Below, piece by piece: positions 33,177 to 44,205 of a DNA stretch of 64,000 nt. The notes under the pieces are model-generated. The model was not told where the DNA came from. It did no database searches and saw only the letters and a list, made by a program, of their open reading frames with translations. The stretch comes from Ryuthela nishihirai. Taxonomy: Eukaryota > Arthropoda > Arachnida > Araneae > Heptathelidae. The translations under genes were made by a program, and so were the position numbers. Location of the stretch: positions 49,200,135-49,264,134 of the forward strand of contig JAWZYU010000010.1 of the NCBI GenBank assembly GCA_038380435.1, given 5' to 3'. Positions within the stretch are counted from its first letter, which is position 1; the number at the start of each line of letters is the position of its first letter.

Positions 33177-34102
33177 CAGTGGCGGCTCGCATATGGGCAC
33201 TGTGCAACTGCAGCACCCCCAATTTCAACTTGATATTATCGATAACATTTAATATAATGAGTCCTTTTTTCTTTAATTCTTTCTTTATACTTGTACAATA
33301 TATAATCCTTAAGCTTAATGTCAGTAGCCATCCCCCAGTTTATGAAAAAGATACAAAAATCTTTGTATGGAACTGTGCGCTTCACAGTACTAGCGGCGAG
33401 GTGTTTGACTGTTGTGCGCATGTGCACATAGGAAGCTACACGCGAGGCTGCAAGGGAGAGAGAGCACTGTCGTTCCCGCAGTGCCGACCCTGGCGTGCTG
33501 GTTGAAGGTAGTTTTTTTTACTCCGCGTGTGTTGTGCTTAAAAACCGTGTACCATATTGAAATAAAATACTATAACGAGGGATGGTTGTATTAGAAACAA
33601 CCGTGTACCATATTCTTGAATGTGATAAAGTGTAGAATTAGATTGATTATTTTCAATGGTACTGTATAACTAAAAACCGTGTACCATATTCTTGAATGTG
33701 ATAAAGTGTAGAATTAGATTGATTATTTTCAATGGTACTGTATAACTAAAAACCGTGTACCATATTCTTGAATGTGATAAAGTGTAGAATTAGATTGATT
33801 ATTTTCAATGGAGAAAAATTTCCTCGGTTGTCATCTAGAGATCAAGGAGAAAATTATTGATCTTTTCGCGCAAATTAAAACAAGAATGGATTTCATTTTT
33901 AAATGAATAGATTAAGCTTGAACTGTAACAATTTAGGTTAAAGTAAGTAAAAAATGTTTGATTTTGTTCTTTTAGGATTTTATCAAGTTTCTGAATAAAT
34001 TTTCTTTTTATACATGTTTGTTTCCTTTTACACAATTTTAAAACAAATGCTAAAATTTTCTGGAGCAGTACCCCCACTAATTTTAGCTACGAGCCGCCAC
34101 TG
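33177..34102. mobile_element. Non-autonomous hAT element (926 bp), TSD AATCCAAC
   Basis: Ends CAGTGGCGGCTCG and CGAGCCGCCACTG (13-bp perfect inverted repeat). A perfect 8-bp TSD AATCCAAC lies at 33169-33176 and 34103-34110. It contains a 76-bp tandem repeat and a GC-richer unique segment (33395-33490) but no transposase. Confidence 0.95.
33599..33811 (+). repeat. 76-bp tandem repeat, about 2.8 units
   Basis: The unit starts at CCGTGTACCATATTCTTG at 33601, 33677 and 33753, giving an exact period of 76. A fragment of the unit also occurs at 33540-33560. Units are nearly identical, so the expansion is recent. Confidence 0.95.
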
Positions 34103-34746
34103 AATCCAACAGAAAAAAAGTTTTCAATTATCTCCTAAAACAAAACAGTTGCGTTTCCCACCTATCCCGGATCTAAGGGGTCAAATCATTGTTGCCATTG
34201 GAAACTTCGTGACCTTCACATTCTACCCCAAAATTTCAAATTTCTAGCATAACTACATCGATTGCAATATTTGTCGGAAATTTTGGAATTTTCAAATATT
34301 TCCACCGTTAGAGGGCACAATTATAGCTTTTGAACGACTTAGAAAGTGCAAATCGTAACATTTCATCAATATCAATTCAACACAGAAATAATTTTGAATT
34401 TATCTCTAAAAAGAACAATTTTTAAACAGAGAAGTAGCGTTTTCTACCCACCCCCTGGTGGCAAGAGGTCACATTATTGTTGCCAATGGATACTTCATGA
34501 TCTCAATCACCACCAAAATTTCGAATTCTCAGCACAAATACGTCGTTTGCAATATTCTTTTAATTTTTTGGAATCTTAAAATTTTTTCACCATTAGTGGA
34601 TGCAATTATACACTGAAGAGCCAAAACATTATAAAAAGTGCGTCTTTGTGCAAATCGAAGCAACTGCAGGAAAACGACGGCGCGTGTGAACGTCATGAAA
34701 CGATGTAAATAACACCTGATACTGAGCTCTGTTAATCAATGTTATT

Positions 34747-35990
34747 CTTGTTGTTCAGATGGGAAAGGCAGTGGCCAAATTCTAATGGCCAAACGACTGG
34801 GTCAGAGCATGCCCGAGACGGCAAGGCTTGTGGGTGCTCATGATCTGCCGTGGTTAGCACCTTCGAAAAGTGGTCCGAGGAGGGAAAAACCACGAACGGC
34901 AAGGCGTGGGCTGACCACAGCTCATCAACCACAGCTCATCAATGTTACAGGTGAGCAAAGGCTATCCTATATGGTACGAGCCAAGAGAGGGGATATTGTG
35001 GCGCATCTCGCCCATAATTTGAATGGACATTCTGTGACGCGCCTGGGTGGGTACCAGAGATTTGTCACAAAGAGACCACCCAGAGATTTGTCACAAACCA
35101 CAAAATCGTCACAGAGATTGTCACAAACCACAGAATCACTGTGACGCCAGGCGCGTTCACAGTGATTCTGTAGGTGGTCATATTATTCTGATACTACTGT
35201 GTATAATGATTCGATAGAGCCCCAAAAAAGTAAAGGGGGCGTGTCATGTCCCTCTAATTTATTTATTATTGTATTTTTTTATTATTTTTATAAATATGAT
35301 ATGGAATAATATGTCACAACACACAGTATATCGAAACCTGCTGAAAATGGGACTGCGTAGCTAGAGGCTACTCCAAGTGCCAATGATACTCTTGGTTCAC
35401 TGTCGAATGTGCATACAATGGACATGCGAGCATCAAAAATGGACCTTGAATTATTAGAAGAAGGCCTTCTGGTCCGATGAATCTCATTTCCTGTTGCATC
35501 ATGTGGATGGCCGGGTACGTGTGCATCGTTTACCTGGGGAATTGTTGGCACCAGGATGCTTGTGGGACGAAAACAAGTCATGGAGGAAGTGTAATGCTTT
35601 GGGCAATGTTCTCCTGGGAAACCCTGATCATTCATGTGCAGGAAACTATGACGTCTGCCAGCTACCTAAACACCATTGCAGACCAGGAATATCCTTTCAT
35701 GGCAATGGTATATCCCTCTAGTAGTACCTTCTTTCAGCAGGATAATGCGCCATGCCACACTGTCCAGATTGTTTGAGAGTGGTTTGAGGAATATCAGGAA
35801 GACTTCCAGGTATTGCCCTGGCCTCCAAATAACCCAGACATTGATCCAATCGAGCATCTGTGGTTTGTGTTGGAACAGCATATCCGAGCTGTGGTGGCTC
35901 AACCACGTAACTTTCAAAAGTTAAAGGATCTGCTGGTAACATGTTGGTACCAGATACCACAAGGCACCTTTAGAAATCTTGTGTAGTGTC
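34747..35990 (+). pseudogene. Tc1-family transposase 1, disrupted
   Basis: The N-terminal DNA-binding half (34785-35027) contains AKRLGQSMPETARLVG and a basic GPRREKPRTARRG linker. The catalytic half resumes at about 35305 (MSQHTVYRNLLKMGL), with WSDESHF near 35470 (first Asp), FQQDNAPCHT near 35745 (second Asp) and DPIEHLW near 35850 (Glu), the DDE triad of Tc1/mariner transposases. Several stops and frameshifts and the 265-bp insert inactivate it. Family length is about 340 residues, and the remnant spans nearly all of it. Confidence 0.9.
35029..35298 (+). repeat. Foreign insert: copy of a Tc1-2 end plus LTR-retrotransposon polypurine tract and LTR start
   Basis: CTGTGACGCGCCTGGGTGGGTAC (as at 37358), the Tc1-2 right end GGTGGTCATATTATTCTG, TGTATAATGATTCGATAGAG, the purine run, and TGTCATGTCCC onward match 37358-37740 collinearly, minus the SINE B there. 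About 100 bp of AGAGATTTGTCACAAACCAC repeats and an inverted GAATCACTGTG pair are added within. Confidence 0.85.
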
Positions 35991-36202
35991 CATGCTCGCC
36001 AGGTAATAGCTGTTTTGGTGGCACTTAGAGGACCAACATTATATTAGGCAGGTGGTGATAATGTTTTGGCTCTTTGGTGTATAATCTATCATATTCAGGT
36101 AGAATTTCACTCAAGATTTGCAAAAATCGAGTCAATATTTTTACATGGTTGAAAGAATATAAAATAAATTATAAGGAGTTGCTTATAATATATATATATA
36201 TA

Positions 36203-37425
36203 CAGTCGTATCAGAATAATATGACCACCTACCTAATAATGGGAAAAACCACCCTTGGCCTGGATGACAGCTGCGAGATGGCATGGCATGAACGCAATGA
36301 GGCCCTGGAAGGTTGCCAGAGACACACATGCAACTAGCATTCAGACTCCAGCAGAGCACAGAGGCTCTGGAGATGACATGGTTGTGGGTCCGCATGCTAA
36401 ACCTGTCAATCCAAATGGTCCCACAAGTGCTCTATTGGATTGAGGTTGGGCGATTTCTCCAGCCAAGGGAGAACGAAGACATCGCTGTCATGTTCCTGGA
36501 ACCAGTAAACTACCATCTTAGCGACATGGCAGGGCGAATTGTCCTGTTGGTAGATACCATCACCACCAGAGAAAATATCCAGCATAAAGGGATACATGTG
36601 GTCAGCGAGGATGGACACGCAATCATTGGTGTTCAGGGACCCATCCAGTTGTACCAGTGGTCCCAGGTCATACCAGGAAAACATCCCCCAGACATGCACA
36701 CTGCCACTGTCAACCTGTACTTGACCGACAAGAGTGTTCGGGTGTTGGTTCTCATGTGTCTGACGCTGTATCCACCATCATCCATCACTTCTGTGGAGTA
36801 GAAACCTCAATTCGTCAGAGAAGGCAACCTTTTTCAACTCTTCCACTGTCCAATGATGGTAGTCCCAGGCAAACTGCAGGAATCATTGCCGATGGACCTT
36901 GGTTAACATGGGTGCCTTTATGCAGCATCGACTCTGGAGACCCATGCATAACAGGGTTTGCTCTCCTGTTATCAGGGACACGTGTCTGGGTGCCCCAGCG
37001 TTCATTTCAGTGGTCAATTGCTGCACTGTTGCATGTCGATTGCCCTTTACCAGTTAACGGAGGCAACGTTCTCCTCTGGGGTCAGTGGTTTTTGGGGCTC
37101 CACAGTTATGACATCTAGAGGTACTCAGTGTGCCAGCGGTCCTTTCTTGGTACACCCTTACTACAGCACCTTGTGAACAGTCCACGAAGTCTGCTGTTTT
37201 CGAGTTGCTTCCACCCTTGCTGCGGTAGCTGATGATCATTCCTTTTTGAACGTCCGTCAAATGAATACCTCTGCTCATCATGCTCACGTTACACACTATG
37301 GCTCATCTATCCTGGCCGACCGCTTATATCTCTATGTGATCAACCTTGTCATGTGCACTCTGTGATGCGCCTGGGTGGGTACACAGTGATTCTGTGGGTG
37401 GTCATATTATTCTGATACTACTGTG
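36203..37425. mobile_element. Tc1-like transposon 2
   Basis: Ends CAGTCGTATCAGAATAATAT and the complementary ATATTATTCTGATACTACTG, next to TA-rich target. About 1.22 kb. The transposase is on the minus strand. Related end fragments lie at 7743, 35160 and 58195. Confidence 0.9.
36340..37290 (-). pseudogene. Tc1-family transposase 2, disrupted
   Basis: Reading leftward, the N-terminus is MSRGIHLTDVQKGMIISYR (37281-37225 region) with a helix-turn-helix and GAPKTTDPRGERCLR at its end. Then come VAFSDELRFLLH (first Asp, near 36800), a long open stretch 36699-36406 with VWGMFSWYDLGPL, YQQDNSPCHVA (second Asp) and NLNPIEHLW (Glu). The spacing between the last two acids is about 34 residues, as in DD34E Tc1 enzymes. 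Frame breaks occur between 37054 and 36700. Confidence 0.9.
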
Positions 37426-38305
37426 TATAATGATTCGATAGAGCCCGTAAAAAGTAAAGGGGGCGTGTCATGTCCCCCCCCCCTCAAGCAGCTGCTTGCC
37501 ACAGAGGTCTGACAGGAGCCTGCCAGTTTATATGCCAGAGTAGAAGGTCTGAGAGGATGGCAGGACCTCAGCAGAAAAACGACACAAACAGCCATGCCTT
37601 ATCCGGGGCTCGAAATCAGGTCCTGTAGATCAGTAGCAAAGCGCGCTAACCACTCGGCCACGGGACGGCACGTGTCATGTCCCTCTAATTTATTTAGTAT
37701 TGTATTTTTTTTTTATTTTTATTGTTGTAAATATATATATGTATAAGTGTATTTTTGGAAGTGCTGAGATGGGGATGTGACTCACAAGTTGTTTTCAGGT
37801 CTGAGCTGGCTGACTGCACATGCTAATAAGTCAAAAGCACTTTTATGACTAGACTCTGGCATGAGTGCTAATGCTGGAGACAAGGGGAGCAATAATGAAT
37901 AATAGTCTGAGCGTCTCTGTCAAACTGGAAGATAGTTTGAACACGTATCAAGGAACGCTGCTCTTGCTCAAAAACAAAACCCTTAAGGAGAGCATTCAGT
38001 TCTGTGTGAACTAGGGTTCAGTTTTGTGTGAACTGAGGTACGGGTCTGTGTGAACCAGGGTTCAGTTCTGTGTGAATTGAGTTACGGTTCTGTGTAAACC
38101 TGGTAGTATGTGAAGATTAAATATCTTCTCACCGAGTGTGAGATTGGTAAGGCGAGAATCTTCAAAGTTCAGATCTTCATCACATTGCATGATTGTTTGC
38201 AATAGCAAAGCAGCGAAGGCCCAAGGAATCGAGTGCATCCCCAGCACGTAATTGCATATAAATGTAAATAAACTGTGTCGTCCATATACTACTCTCATGC
38301 TTGAA
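37426..38305 (+). mobile_element. LTR retrotransposon 3' end: polypurine tract and LTR, with SINE B inside
   Basis: A purine run AAAAAGTAAAGGGGG (37449-37463) precedes TGTCATGTCCC, a typical LTR start. The LTR continues after the SINE at 37671, has a TATA-like GCATATAAATG (38246), AATAAA (38264-38269), and ends near 38305. Five copies of a GTTCTGTGTGAACY unit lie at 38000-38100. No gag or pol is present, and the 5' LTR is not in the window. The boundaries need a second LTR to confirm. Confidence 0.55.
37477..37670 (-). mobile_element. SINE family B, TSD CGTGTCATGTCCC
   Basis: Full-length minus copy from the CCCCCTCAAGCAGCTGC tail to the GCCACGGGACGGC head. The 13-bp TSD lies at 37464-37476 and 37671-37683. 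The unoccupied target is preserved at 35241-35253. Confidence 0.96.
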
Positions 38306-38307
38306 CA

Positions 38308-38450
38308 TGGATGTATGTGTCGTTTTTTTTTTTTTGCAGAGGTCCTGCCATCCTCTCAGACCTTCTAGTATGACATATAAACTGACAGGCTCCTGTCAGA
38401 CCTCTGTGGCAAGCAGCTGCTTGAGTGGGTATTTATTTTTTTATTTTATT
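38308..38450 (+). mobile_element. SINE family B, 5'-truncated
   Basis: Starts at GGATGTATGTGTCG, so it lacks the tRNA head. It includes the shared tail with CTGTCAGACCTCTGTGGC. A T13 run expands its middle. Confidence 0.85.
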
Positions 38451-38682
38451 TATTTCTACACATCACTTGGTGCAGCAAGTCTAAGGCATATGTCGATACA
38501 TGTGTAAAATCCCGCGAACCTGTGATTTCATTTTATTAAGGGACAAGCGATCTCCTCTGCTAAAGAGTGATATTTATGTCATCGAAATCGCAACACGACG
38601 TTGGGCGCAGTTCAGTCCTCGTACGTAATTAAACGTGAGGGAGTAAGAATCTGTGTTCGCCCCACCACCACGACAGAAGGGG

Positions 38683-38980
38683 TTGGGTTGGGTTGTTTTA
38701 CCTCTGAGCGGCACCTTTTTGCACACCATGGGCTAAATGGCCAGGTCACATGGACCCCGAAGGCTCAGAGAAGGTTGGGGGAGGGGACCCACTGGAACAG
38801 CTGTTGGGAGACAGATGGTAGCCTCCCGTCAAGGCCATCCAGCGTGTTCTTTAACGTGCACAGGGTATGGCTCTCCCGCACACGGGGTCACGGCTTAACG
38901 TCCCATCCGACGGACGGCGGCCTTTCCAAGCCCATCGGTGTCCCCTACTGACCGTGGGCAGGGCGGGGAATTTTGCGGAG
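38683..38980 (-). mobile_element. SINE family A, 5'-truncated, TSD ACGACAGAAGGGG
   Basis: Ends at TTTTGCGGAG, entirely without a tRNA head, yet has a perfect 13-bp TSD (38670-38682 and 38981-38993). This shows truncation during reverse transcription. Confidence 0.95.
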
Positions 38981-38999
38981 ACGACAGAAGGGGAAGAGA

Positions 39000-39478
39000 G
39001 TGGAATTCATTGTAGTATAAAATTTTTCCATCCCTTTTAGAGGTCTTTAAAAAGTTCTTGAAAAATGAATGAAATATACATAAGTTTAATAATTTTTCCC
39101 TCGATTACTTTGCCAGCATTCAAAAAGGAGAAGTCCTTCTTGCCCTCCCCCTGGGTCCGACCCTGAATCGAAGCAACTTACCATATTGTGTTGAAGGAAA
39201 TATGTGGATTCTTCGTAACTTCGCAACTTCTTCTTAAAGGCAGATGGAAATATTCCACATTACACTTATACTTGTCAAAATTTCACAATTTACAATTTAC
39301 ACTACTGATAGCCAGTTAGTAAATATGCAAATAAAACTGCAATGAGATTAGGCTCCAGCGTGTTTGTCGCAGGAAGAGATCTCGTTTGTCAAAAGTGCAG
39401 CCGCGCAAGAGAAAAAAAAAATGCTTCCATCTCTCCGCCGGATCCTTAGCAGTTGTTACTTTTTGAAAGTGACACTGC
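39000..39478. other. Unassigned intergenic stretch
   Basis: No repeat family or coding signal seen. Confidence 0.35.
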
Positions 39479-39530
39479 ACTGGCCTAGCTGGGACTCGAA
39501 CCTGGGAACTACATATTACGATCCTGGCGA
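39479..39530 (-). repeat. Old SINE A head fragment, host of a younger copy
   Basis: CAGCTGGGACTCGAACCTGG-type B-box segment, ending at the insertion site of the 39531 copy. Confidence 0.7.
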
Positions 39531-39895
39531 GTTGGGTTGTGTTGTTTTACCTCTGAGCGGCACTTTTTTGCACACCATGGGCTAAATGGCCAGGTCACAT
39601 GGACCCCGAAGGCTCAGAGAAGGTTGGGGGAGGGGACCCACTGGAACAGCTGTTGGGAGACAGATGGTAGTCTCCCGTCAAGGCCATCCAGCGTGTTCTT
39701 TAACGTGCACAGGGTATGGGTTAACGTCCCATCCGACGGACGGCGGCCTTTCCAAGCCCATCGGTGTCCCCTACTGACCGTGGGCTGGGCGGGAATTTTG
39801 CGGAGATAAATCTCAACGCTGACCCAACGTTGGTCTGGGACTCGGCTGGGAACTACAGATTACGAGCCTGGCACCGACTGAACCACCCCCGCCCC
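39531..39895 (-). mobile_element. SINE family A with internal deletion, TSD CGATCCTGGCGA
   Basis: 12-bp perfect TSD (39519-39530 and 39896-39907). It lacks about 28 bp of the CTCTCCCGCACACGG region and has a small rearrangement around the B box (CCCAACGTTGGTC). Confidence 0.94.
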
Positions 39896-39909
39896 CGATC
39901 CTGGCGAAG

Positions 39910-40950
39910 TATACCCTGGAAGAGAGGATAGAAACCACCCTTCTATAATTCATAGCTGACAAGCATTTTTTAAGTATTGGGATTCTTTAGTATTCCTTTA
40001 AATAAATGTTATTACCTAAACTCATCGAGTCCATTTCCTTTTGGGGAGACTTTAATCTCACAGGGTCCATAACACACCCACACCTGTTACTCTTCGCTAC
40101 TGTAAAATAGTTTTTTTTTTGCATTTCATATTTGGCAACACTGTTACCAAGAAATCGTCCTCCACTTCGCTATTTACTTCGAAAGTCATTTAATCAAAGG
40201 GAAAGATCAGGAAATGCGCTTGGAACTTTTTGAAAGTCGCAGCTGTCTGCAATTTGCGCTCTACAATTGTTACATTCGTCCTTTCAACTAGTCCTCAGGA
40301 TCTTTTATTGCATAAGAAAAAGCCCTCCACTCACCCTGAGGTGAATGAGTTGAGTGCATCCCATTTCATACCATCCATTCCATCTTTATTAATTTTCGTT
40401 TCATTAAATTCGCTGACGTTTCTGTTGTTGTTTTTTTCCCTAAGGAAAAGTAAAAATTTTCCTCGTAGGATGACGCTCATTAATCTTTCCTGACGGGTCA
40501 TCAATATCCTTTACGGAATTTGCAATAAGGCTACATACAACATGGGCTAAGAGCTTCTGAAAATTTTATTAATAGTAACTGTAAATCCCGAAGACATCGT
40601 ATCTGCTGTTGAGTCTGTCAATCTTCTTTCAAATTCTGTTTAAGAGCTCATTCAGAATATTCTTTCGTTAATGAAGAAAAAAAAAACACATTAAGCGAAT
40701 TCTCCTTAAGCTTCTTGAAACTTTGTGATCTGGAACTAGATTTGTGTAGCTGCCTTCTGAAGAGTGCATTGCCTTTTATTAAAGGAAAGTGGAAAATGCG
40801 TTTTGGTGAATTTAATGTACTTGTAAATTTAAAAGGTTTTTTTTTCGTTAGTAAGCAAGTATCATATTTAAAAAACGACAACTATAATAATTCACGCTAT
40901 ATATATAGAGGGTTTTATTTTGTTTTGTTGTTTTCTACGCAACCCACTAA
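39910..40950. other. Intergenic stretch, no supported feature
   Basis: Frames at 40230-40493 and 40648-40981 overlap on opposite strands of biased sequence and show no domain. Confidence 0.35.
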
Positions 40951-40959
40951 AAGCGTAGG

Positions 40960-41625
40960 CTGTATTGGTACCTCTGAGTGACACTTTCTGTCAAACAATG
41001 GAGAAGGTTTAAGGAAGGGAACCTACTGGATAGTTGTTAAGAGACAGATGGTAACCTCCCGAAAGGCCATCCAGTGTGTTTTTAAAGTGCATTGGATATG
41101 GCCATCTCCTGCTCATGGTGTCACAGTTTAACTCCCATCCGACCCAGGTTCGAGTCTCAGCTGGGCCAGAATTGAGATTTATCTCCTCAGATCTCCCAGC
41201 CCTGCCAACGGCCAGCACGGGACACCAATGAGCTTTGAAAGGATACCGTCCGTCAAATGGGATGTTAAGCCATGTGTCCGTGCGTGGAAGAAAAGAACAC
41301 TCTGGATGGCCTTGATGGGAGGGTACCATCTGGCTCCTAATAGCATTCCAGTGGGTCCCCTCCCCCAACCTTCTCTGAGACATCGGGGTCCTTGTGATCT
41401 GATCATTTGGCATATTGTGTGCAAAAAAAAAAGTGCCGCTCTGAGGTAAAACAACCCAACCCATCCGACAGACAGCAGTCATTCCAAACGCAGCCATGTC
41501 TCCTTTCTCACCGAGGGCAGAACGAGGGATTGGGGAGAAAATTCTCAACCCTGGCCCAAGTGCGACTCGAACTGAAATTATCAGATTAAACACTGGCACG
41601 AGCCAACCTCCCTCCCCCCTCTCCC
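40960..41625 (-). repeat. Old SINE A copy, split by the plus-strand copy 41144-41459
   Basis: 3' part at 40960-41143 and head at 41470-41625. Strongly diverged. The long minus frame here is only the repeat read through. Confidence 0.75.
41144..41459 (+). mobile_element. SINE family A, 5'-truncated at the B box, TSD CCCATCCGAC
   Basis: Starts at CCAGGTTCGAGTC and runs to the aaaacaaccca tail. 10-bp TSD at 41134-41143 and 41460-41469. Confidence 0.9.
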
Positions 41626-41639
41626 AGCTAAAATCCGTG

Positions 41640-43100
41640 TATCTCAGCAAAAAATCGCATGGAAGCAAATGAAATAAAATTCCTACTTACTTGCATTTAT
41701 ATGGCTTACATTATCACAACAAATATTGGAATACTGATACCCACGTCAAACGTTTGGCGCGAAATTTATCGATAATTCTTGCCATCGATAAGTTCATTCA
41801 TAGGTTTTCACCACTCCAATCACAATTAGATCCCGCCAAACATATGTCGATCTAAACTTCATTCACAGCTCTACACCCGCACTACGTCCCCAGAAATTTC
41901 TGACACTTTTCGGGATATCACTCCCGACCCACGCCAGCTAGGAACCCCATCTTGCACCCCAAGAGGGTTAGAACTAAGTGGAACCACCCCATGAAATTAG
42001 AGACCGATCGCTCAAGTAACCGTGGAACCACGGGGACTCTGCCAATTCTGCCACCGATGATGTTACACGTGTCCACCCGACAGGAATTACCGCTTTTATA
42101 TATTATGATGATTCGAACTGGCCATCTGCATTGTCGGGGCAGAATTTAACATTACGGAGCATGTTTTCGGATGTTCTGCGCAGAATGCCTGCATCAAGTA
42201 CTGTCACTTCACGTCGGATGTTTTGCTCCACTTCATAAATGTCTTGGTATTTATTCCTGTGAATACTGTATTTTGTCATTTAAAAATGATACCTGTACTC
42301 TGTCCTTCAGAAACCTTCACAATAAGAAATCGTCAGGAAATCTGAGGTGCTATAAACCCATTTTAACATGCGCGGAAAAACCTGTCTGGGGAAAAAAGGA
42401 CATTCAACATAACACAATGCTAAAATGACTACACCTGTTCGTAATAGTAGAACATGAAAATGGCTGTAAATAACGCCATCTGCATGACCACACCCTGTTT
42501 GGAAATACTATGTGTGAACTTTTCATTTGTTTCCATACAGGCTTAGAAATGAACAAACGCTGAAATGGATGAAATATACATCTATATATAAATTTATGTA
42601 TATAGTTCACATACTCACCTTCGTCTTATTCTTAACAGCATAACTCGATTAACAAAATTAACTACAACTGCAGGTTAAAATATCTTTATTGAAATCCAGC
42701 TTAATTTAAAAAAATTATAATTTTTTTGCACTGTACTTTCTCAAAATTTAACATTACCCGGTTTAAAAAGCACTTGATTAAAATAAAAAACATTATTTTT
42801 GGCAACCGGCATGCGTTGTTTCCAGGAGAAAAGAATATCTCACACTAGCAGCTGCTGGACCAAAAAAAAACACATATTTCATCACTTAAATATCATCTTG
42901 GTTGAATGAAGAATTTTGTAAAAGCGAACATTAAGTAAAAGTTAAAGATTTTTGCGTTGAAAAGAGAAATTTTCACAGGATAAACAAAGCGAAGTTCAAA
43001 GAAGGAATTTTACCGTGCCCACAAATTAGAGAAGTCACGAAAGAAGACCACATAGTTTCAACCAAAGAATGTCTAACGAGAAGACATGCTTCGGATAGGC
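41640..43100. other. Intergenic stretch, no supported feature
   Basis: No open frame with recognisable motifs and no repeat family shared with the rest of the window. Confidence 0.35.
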
Positions 43101-43112
43101 ATAAGTGGCGTC

Positions 43113-43350
43113 CCGTCCGTCGGATGGGACGTTCAGCCGTGGCCCCTTGTGCGGGAGAGACATACCCTGTGCACGTTAAAGAACACGCTGGATGGCCTTG
43201 ACAGGAGGCTACTATCTGTCTCCCAACAGCTGTTCCAGTGGGTCCCCTCCCCCAACCTTCTCTGAGCCTTCGGGGTCCATGTGACTTGCCATTTAGCCCA
43301 TGGTGTGCAAAAAAAGTGCCGCTCAGAGGTAAAACAACCCAACCCAACCC
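43113..43350 (+). mobile_element. SINE family A, 5'-truncated
   Basis: Begins in the CCGTCCGTCGGATGGGACG block and ends in AACCCAACCCAACCC, three pentamer units. No TSD found. Confidence 0.85.
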
Positions 43351-43717
43351 ATGGTATTTTGGCTATTGGTCTAAATTATTCAATAAGTATTTTGTCCCTT
43401 TCAGGAGTGAATTTTCCAATTGCAGAAAAGTTCTTTCGAGAAATTTGAAGTTCCCTAAAAAATTTAAACTATAAAACAAAATAGTTCTAATTTTGTTGGA
43501 GTACCTATGTCAATTTATGTGTTTTATTAAAACACGATAAATAACATGTAAGATGATTACCGTTGCCATCGCTCACGTAATTTCATTATACCCCTTTCAA
43601 GGAAAGTTTCTGGTTGCTCGTCCAGTCATCGTTACACAAAAAGTTGAACTTCATCATCAGCTATAAATCTTGTTCCTCCTAGGACTGATTTGGGAGGGCC
43701 GAACAAGTGAATATCGC

Positions 43718-44205
43718 TTGGCGCTGAATCAGGTTGGGTTGTTTAACCTCTGAGCGACACTTTCTTGCACACAATGGGCTAAATGGCCAAGTTACAAGGA
43801 CTCCAAAGGCTCAGAGAAGGTTGCGGGAGGAGACCCTCTGGAGAGTTATTTGCAGACAGATGGTAACCTCCCATCAAGGCCATCTAATGTGTTCTTTAAC
43901 ACAGGCAGAATGTGATTCTCCTGCACACAGGGTCACGGCTTTAGGTCCCGTCCGATAGATGGCGGTTTTCTATGCCATCGGTGTTCCCTACTGACCGAGT
44001 GCAGGGTGGGGGTTTTGCAGCGATAAATCCCAGCCACTGGCCCAGGTGGGACTCGAATATGCGAACTGCAGATTACGAGCCTGGCCAGAACCATCTACAC
44101 AAGAAGGCCATACTGCTATCAGAAGCAATTCTTATAACGTCATCACGAGTAGACCTAGAGGAAGAACCATTCTGGCAGTCTATAACCATCTTGCTATAGT
44201 GTTAA
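43718..44205 (-). repeat. Duplicated unit 1: SINE A (subfamily A2) plus flank
   Basis: The SINE (43734-44085) has private variants (gagcgacactttc, CCCTCTGGA, TTTTCTATGCC). It is followed by about 120 bp of non-SINE sequence ending GCTATAGTGTTAA. The same SINE plus flank recurs at 44344-45237, so a larger segment was duplicated. Confidence 0.85.

Larger units (their letters stand above)
32900..34610 (+). repeat. Satellite-like repeat family F (about 270-bp units), interrupted by an hAT element
   Basis: Diverged units at about 32930-33168, 34111-34345 and 34370-34608 share ACC/CCC followed by AAAATTTCRAATT, TCGWTTGCAATAT, TTTTGGAAT and CACCRTTAG-GG. Related units lie at 47790-48290. The array is split by the hAT element 33177-34102. 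Confidence 0.55.
34611..36079 (+). mobile_element. Tc1-like transposon 1, TA target, with internal foreign insert
   Basis: Inverted ends CACTGAAGAGCCAAAACATTAT and its complement (one mismatch near the tip), each next to TA (34609-34610, 36080-36081). About 1.47 kb, of which about 265 bp (35029-35298) is foreign. Confidence 0.9.

Noticed and set aside
33599..33811. CRISPR-like array (repeats at constant spacing)
   Set aside because: The repeats are contiguous 76-bp identical units without variable spacers, in an animal genome and inside an hAT element.
37426..38305. Complete LTR retrotransposon
   Set aside because: Only the PPT and one LTR are seen. No gag/pol, no primer-binding site and no second LTR in the window.
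41009..41668. Longest minus-strand frame apart from the LINE (219 codons)
   Set aside because: It runs through two nested SINE A copies and their junctions, with no coding signature of its own.
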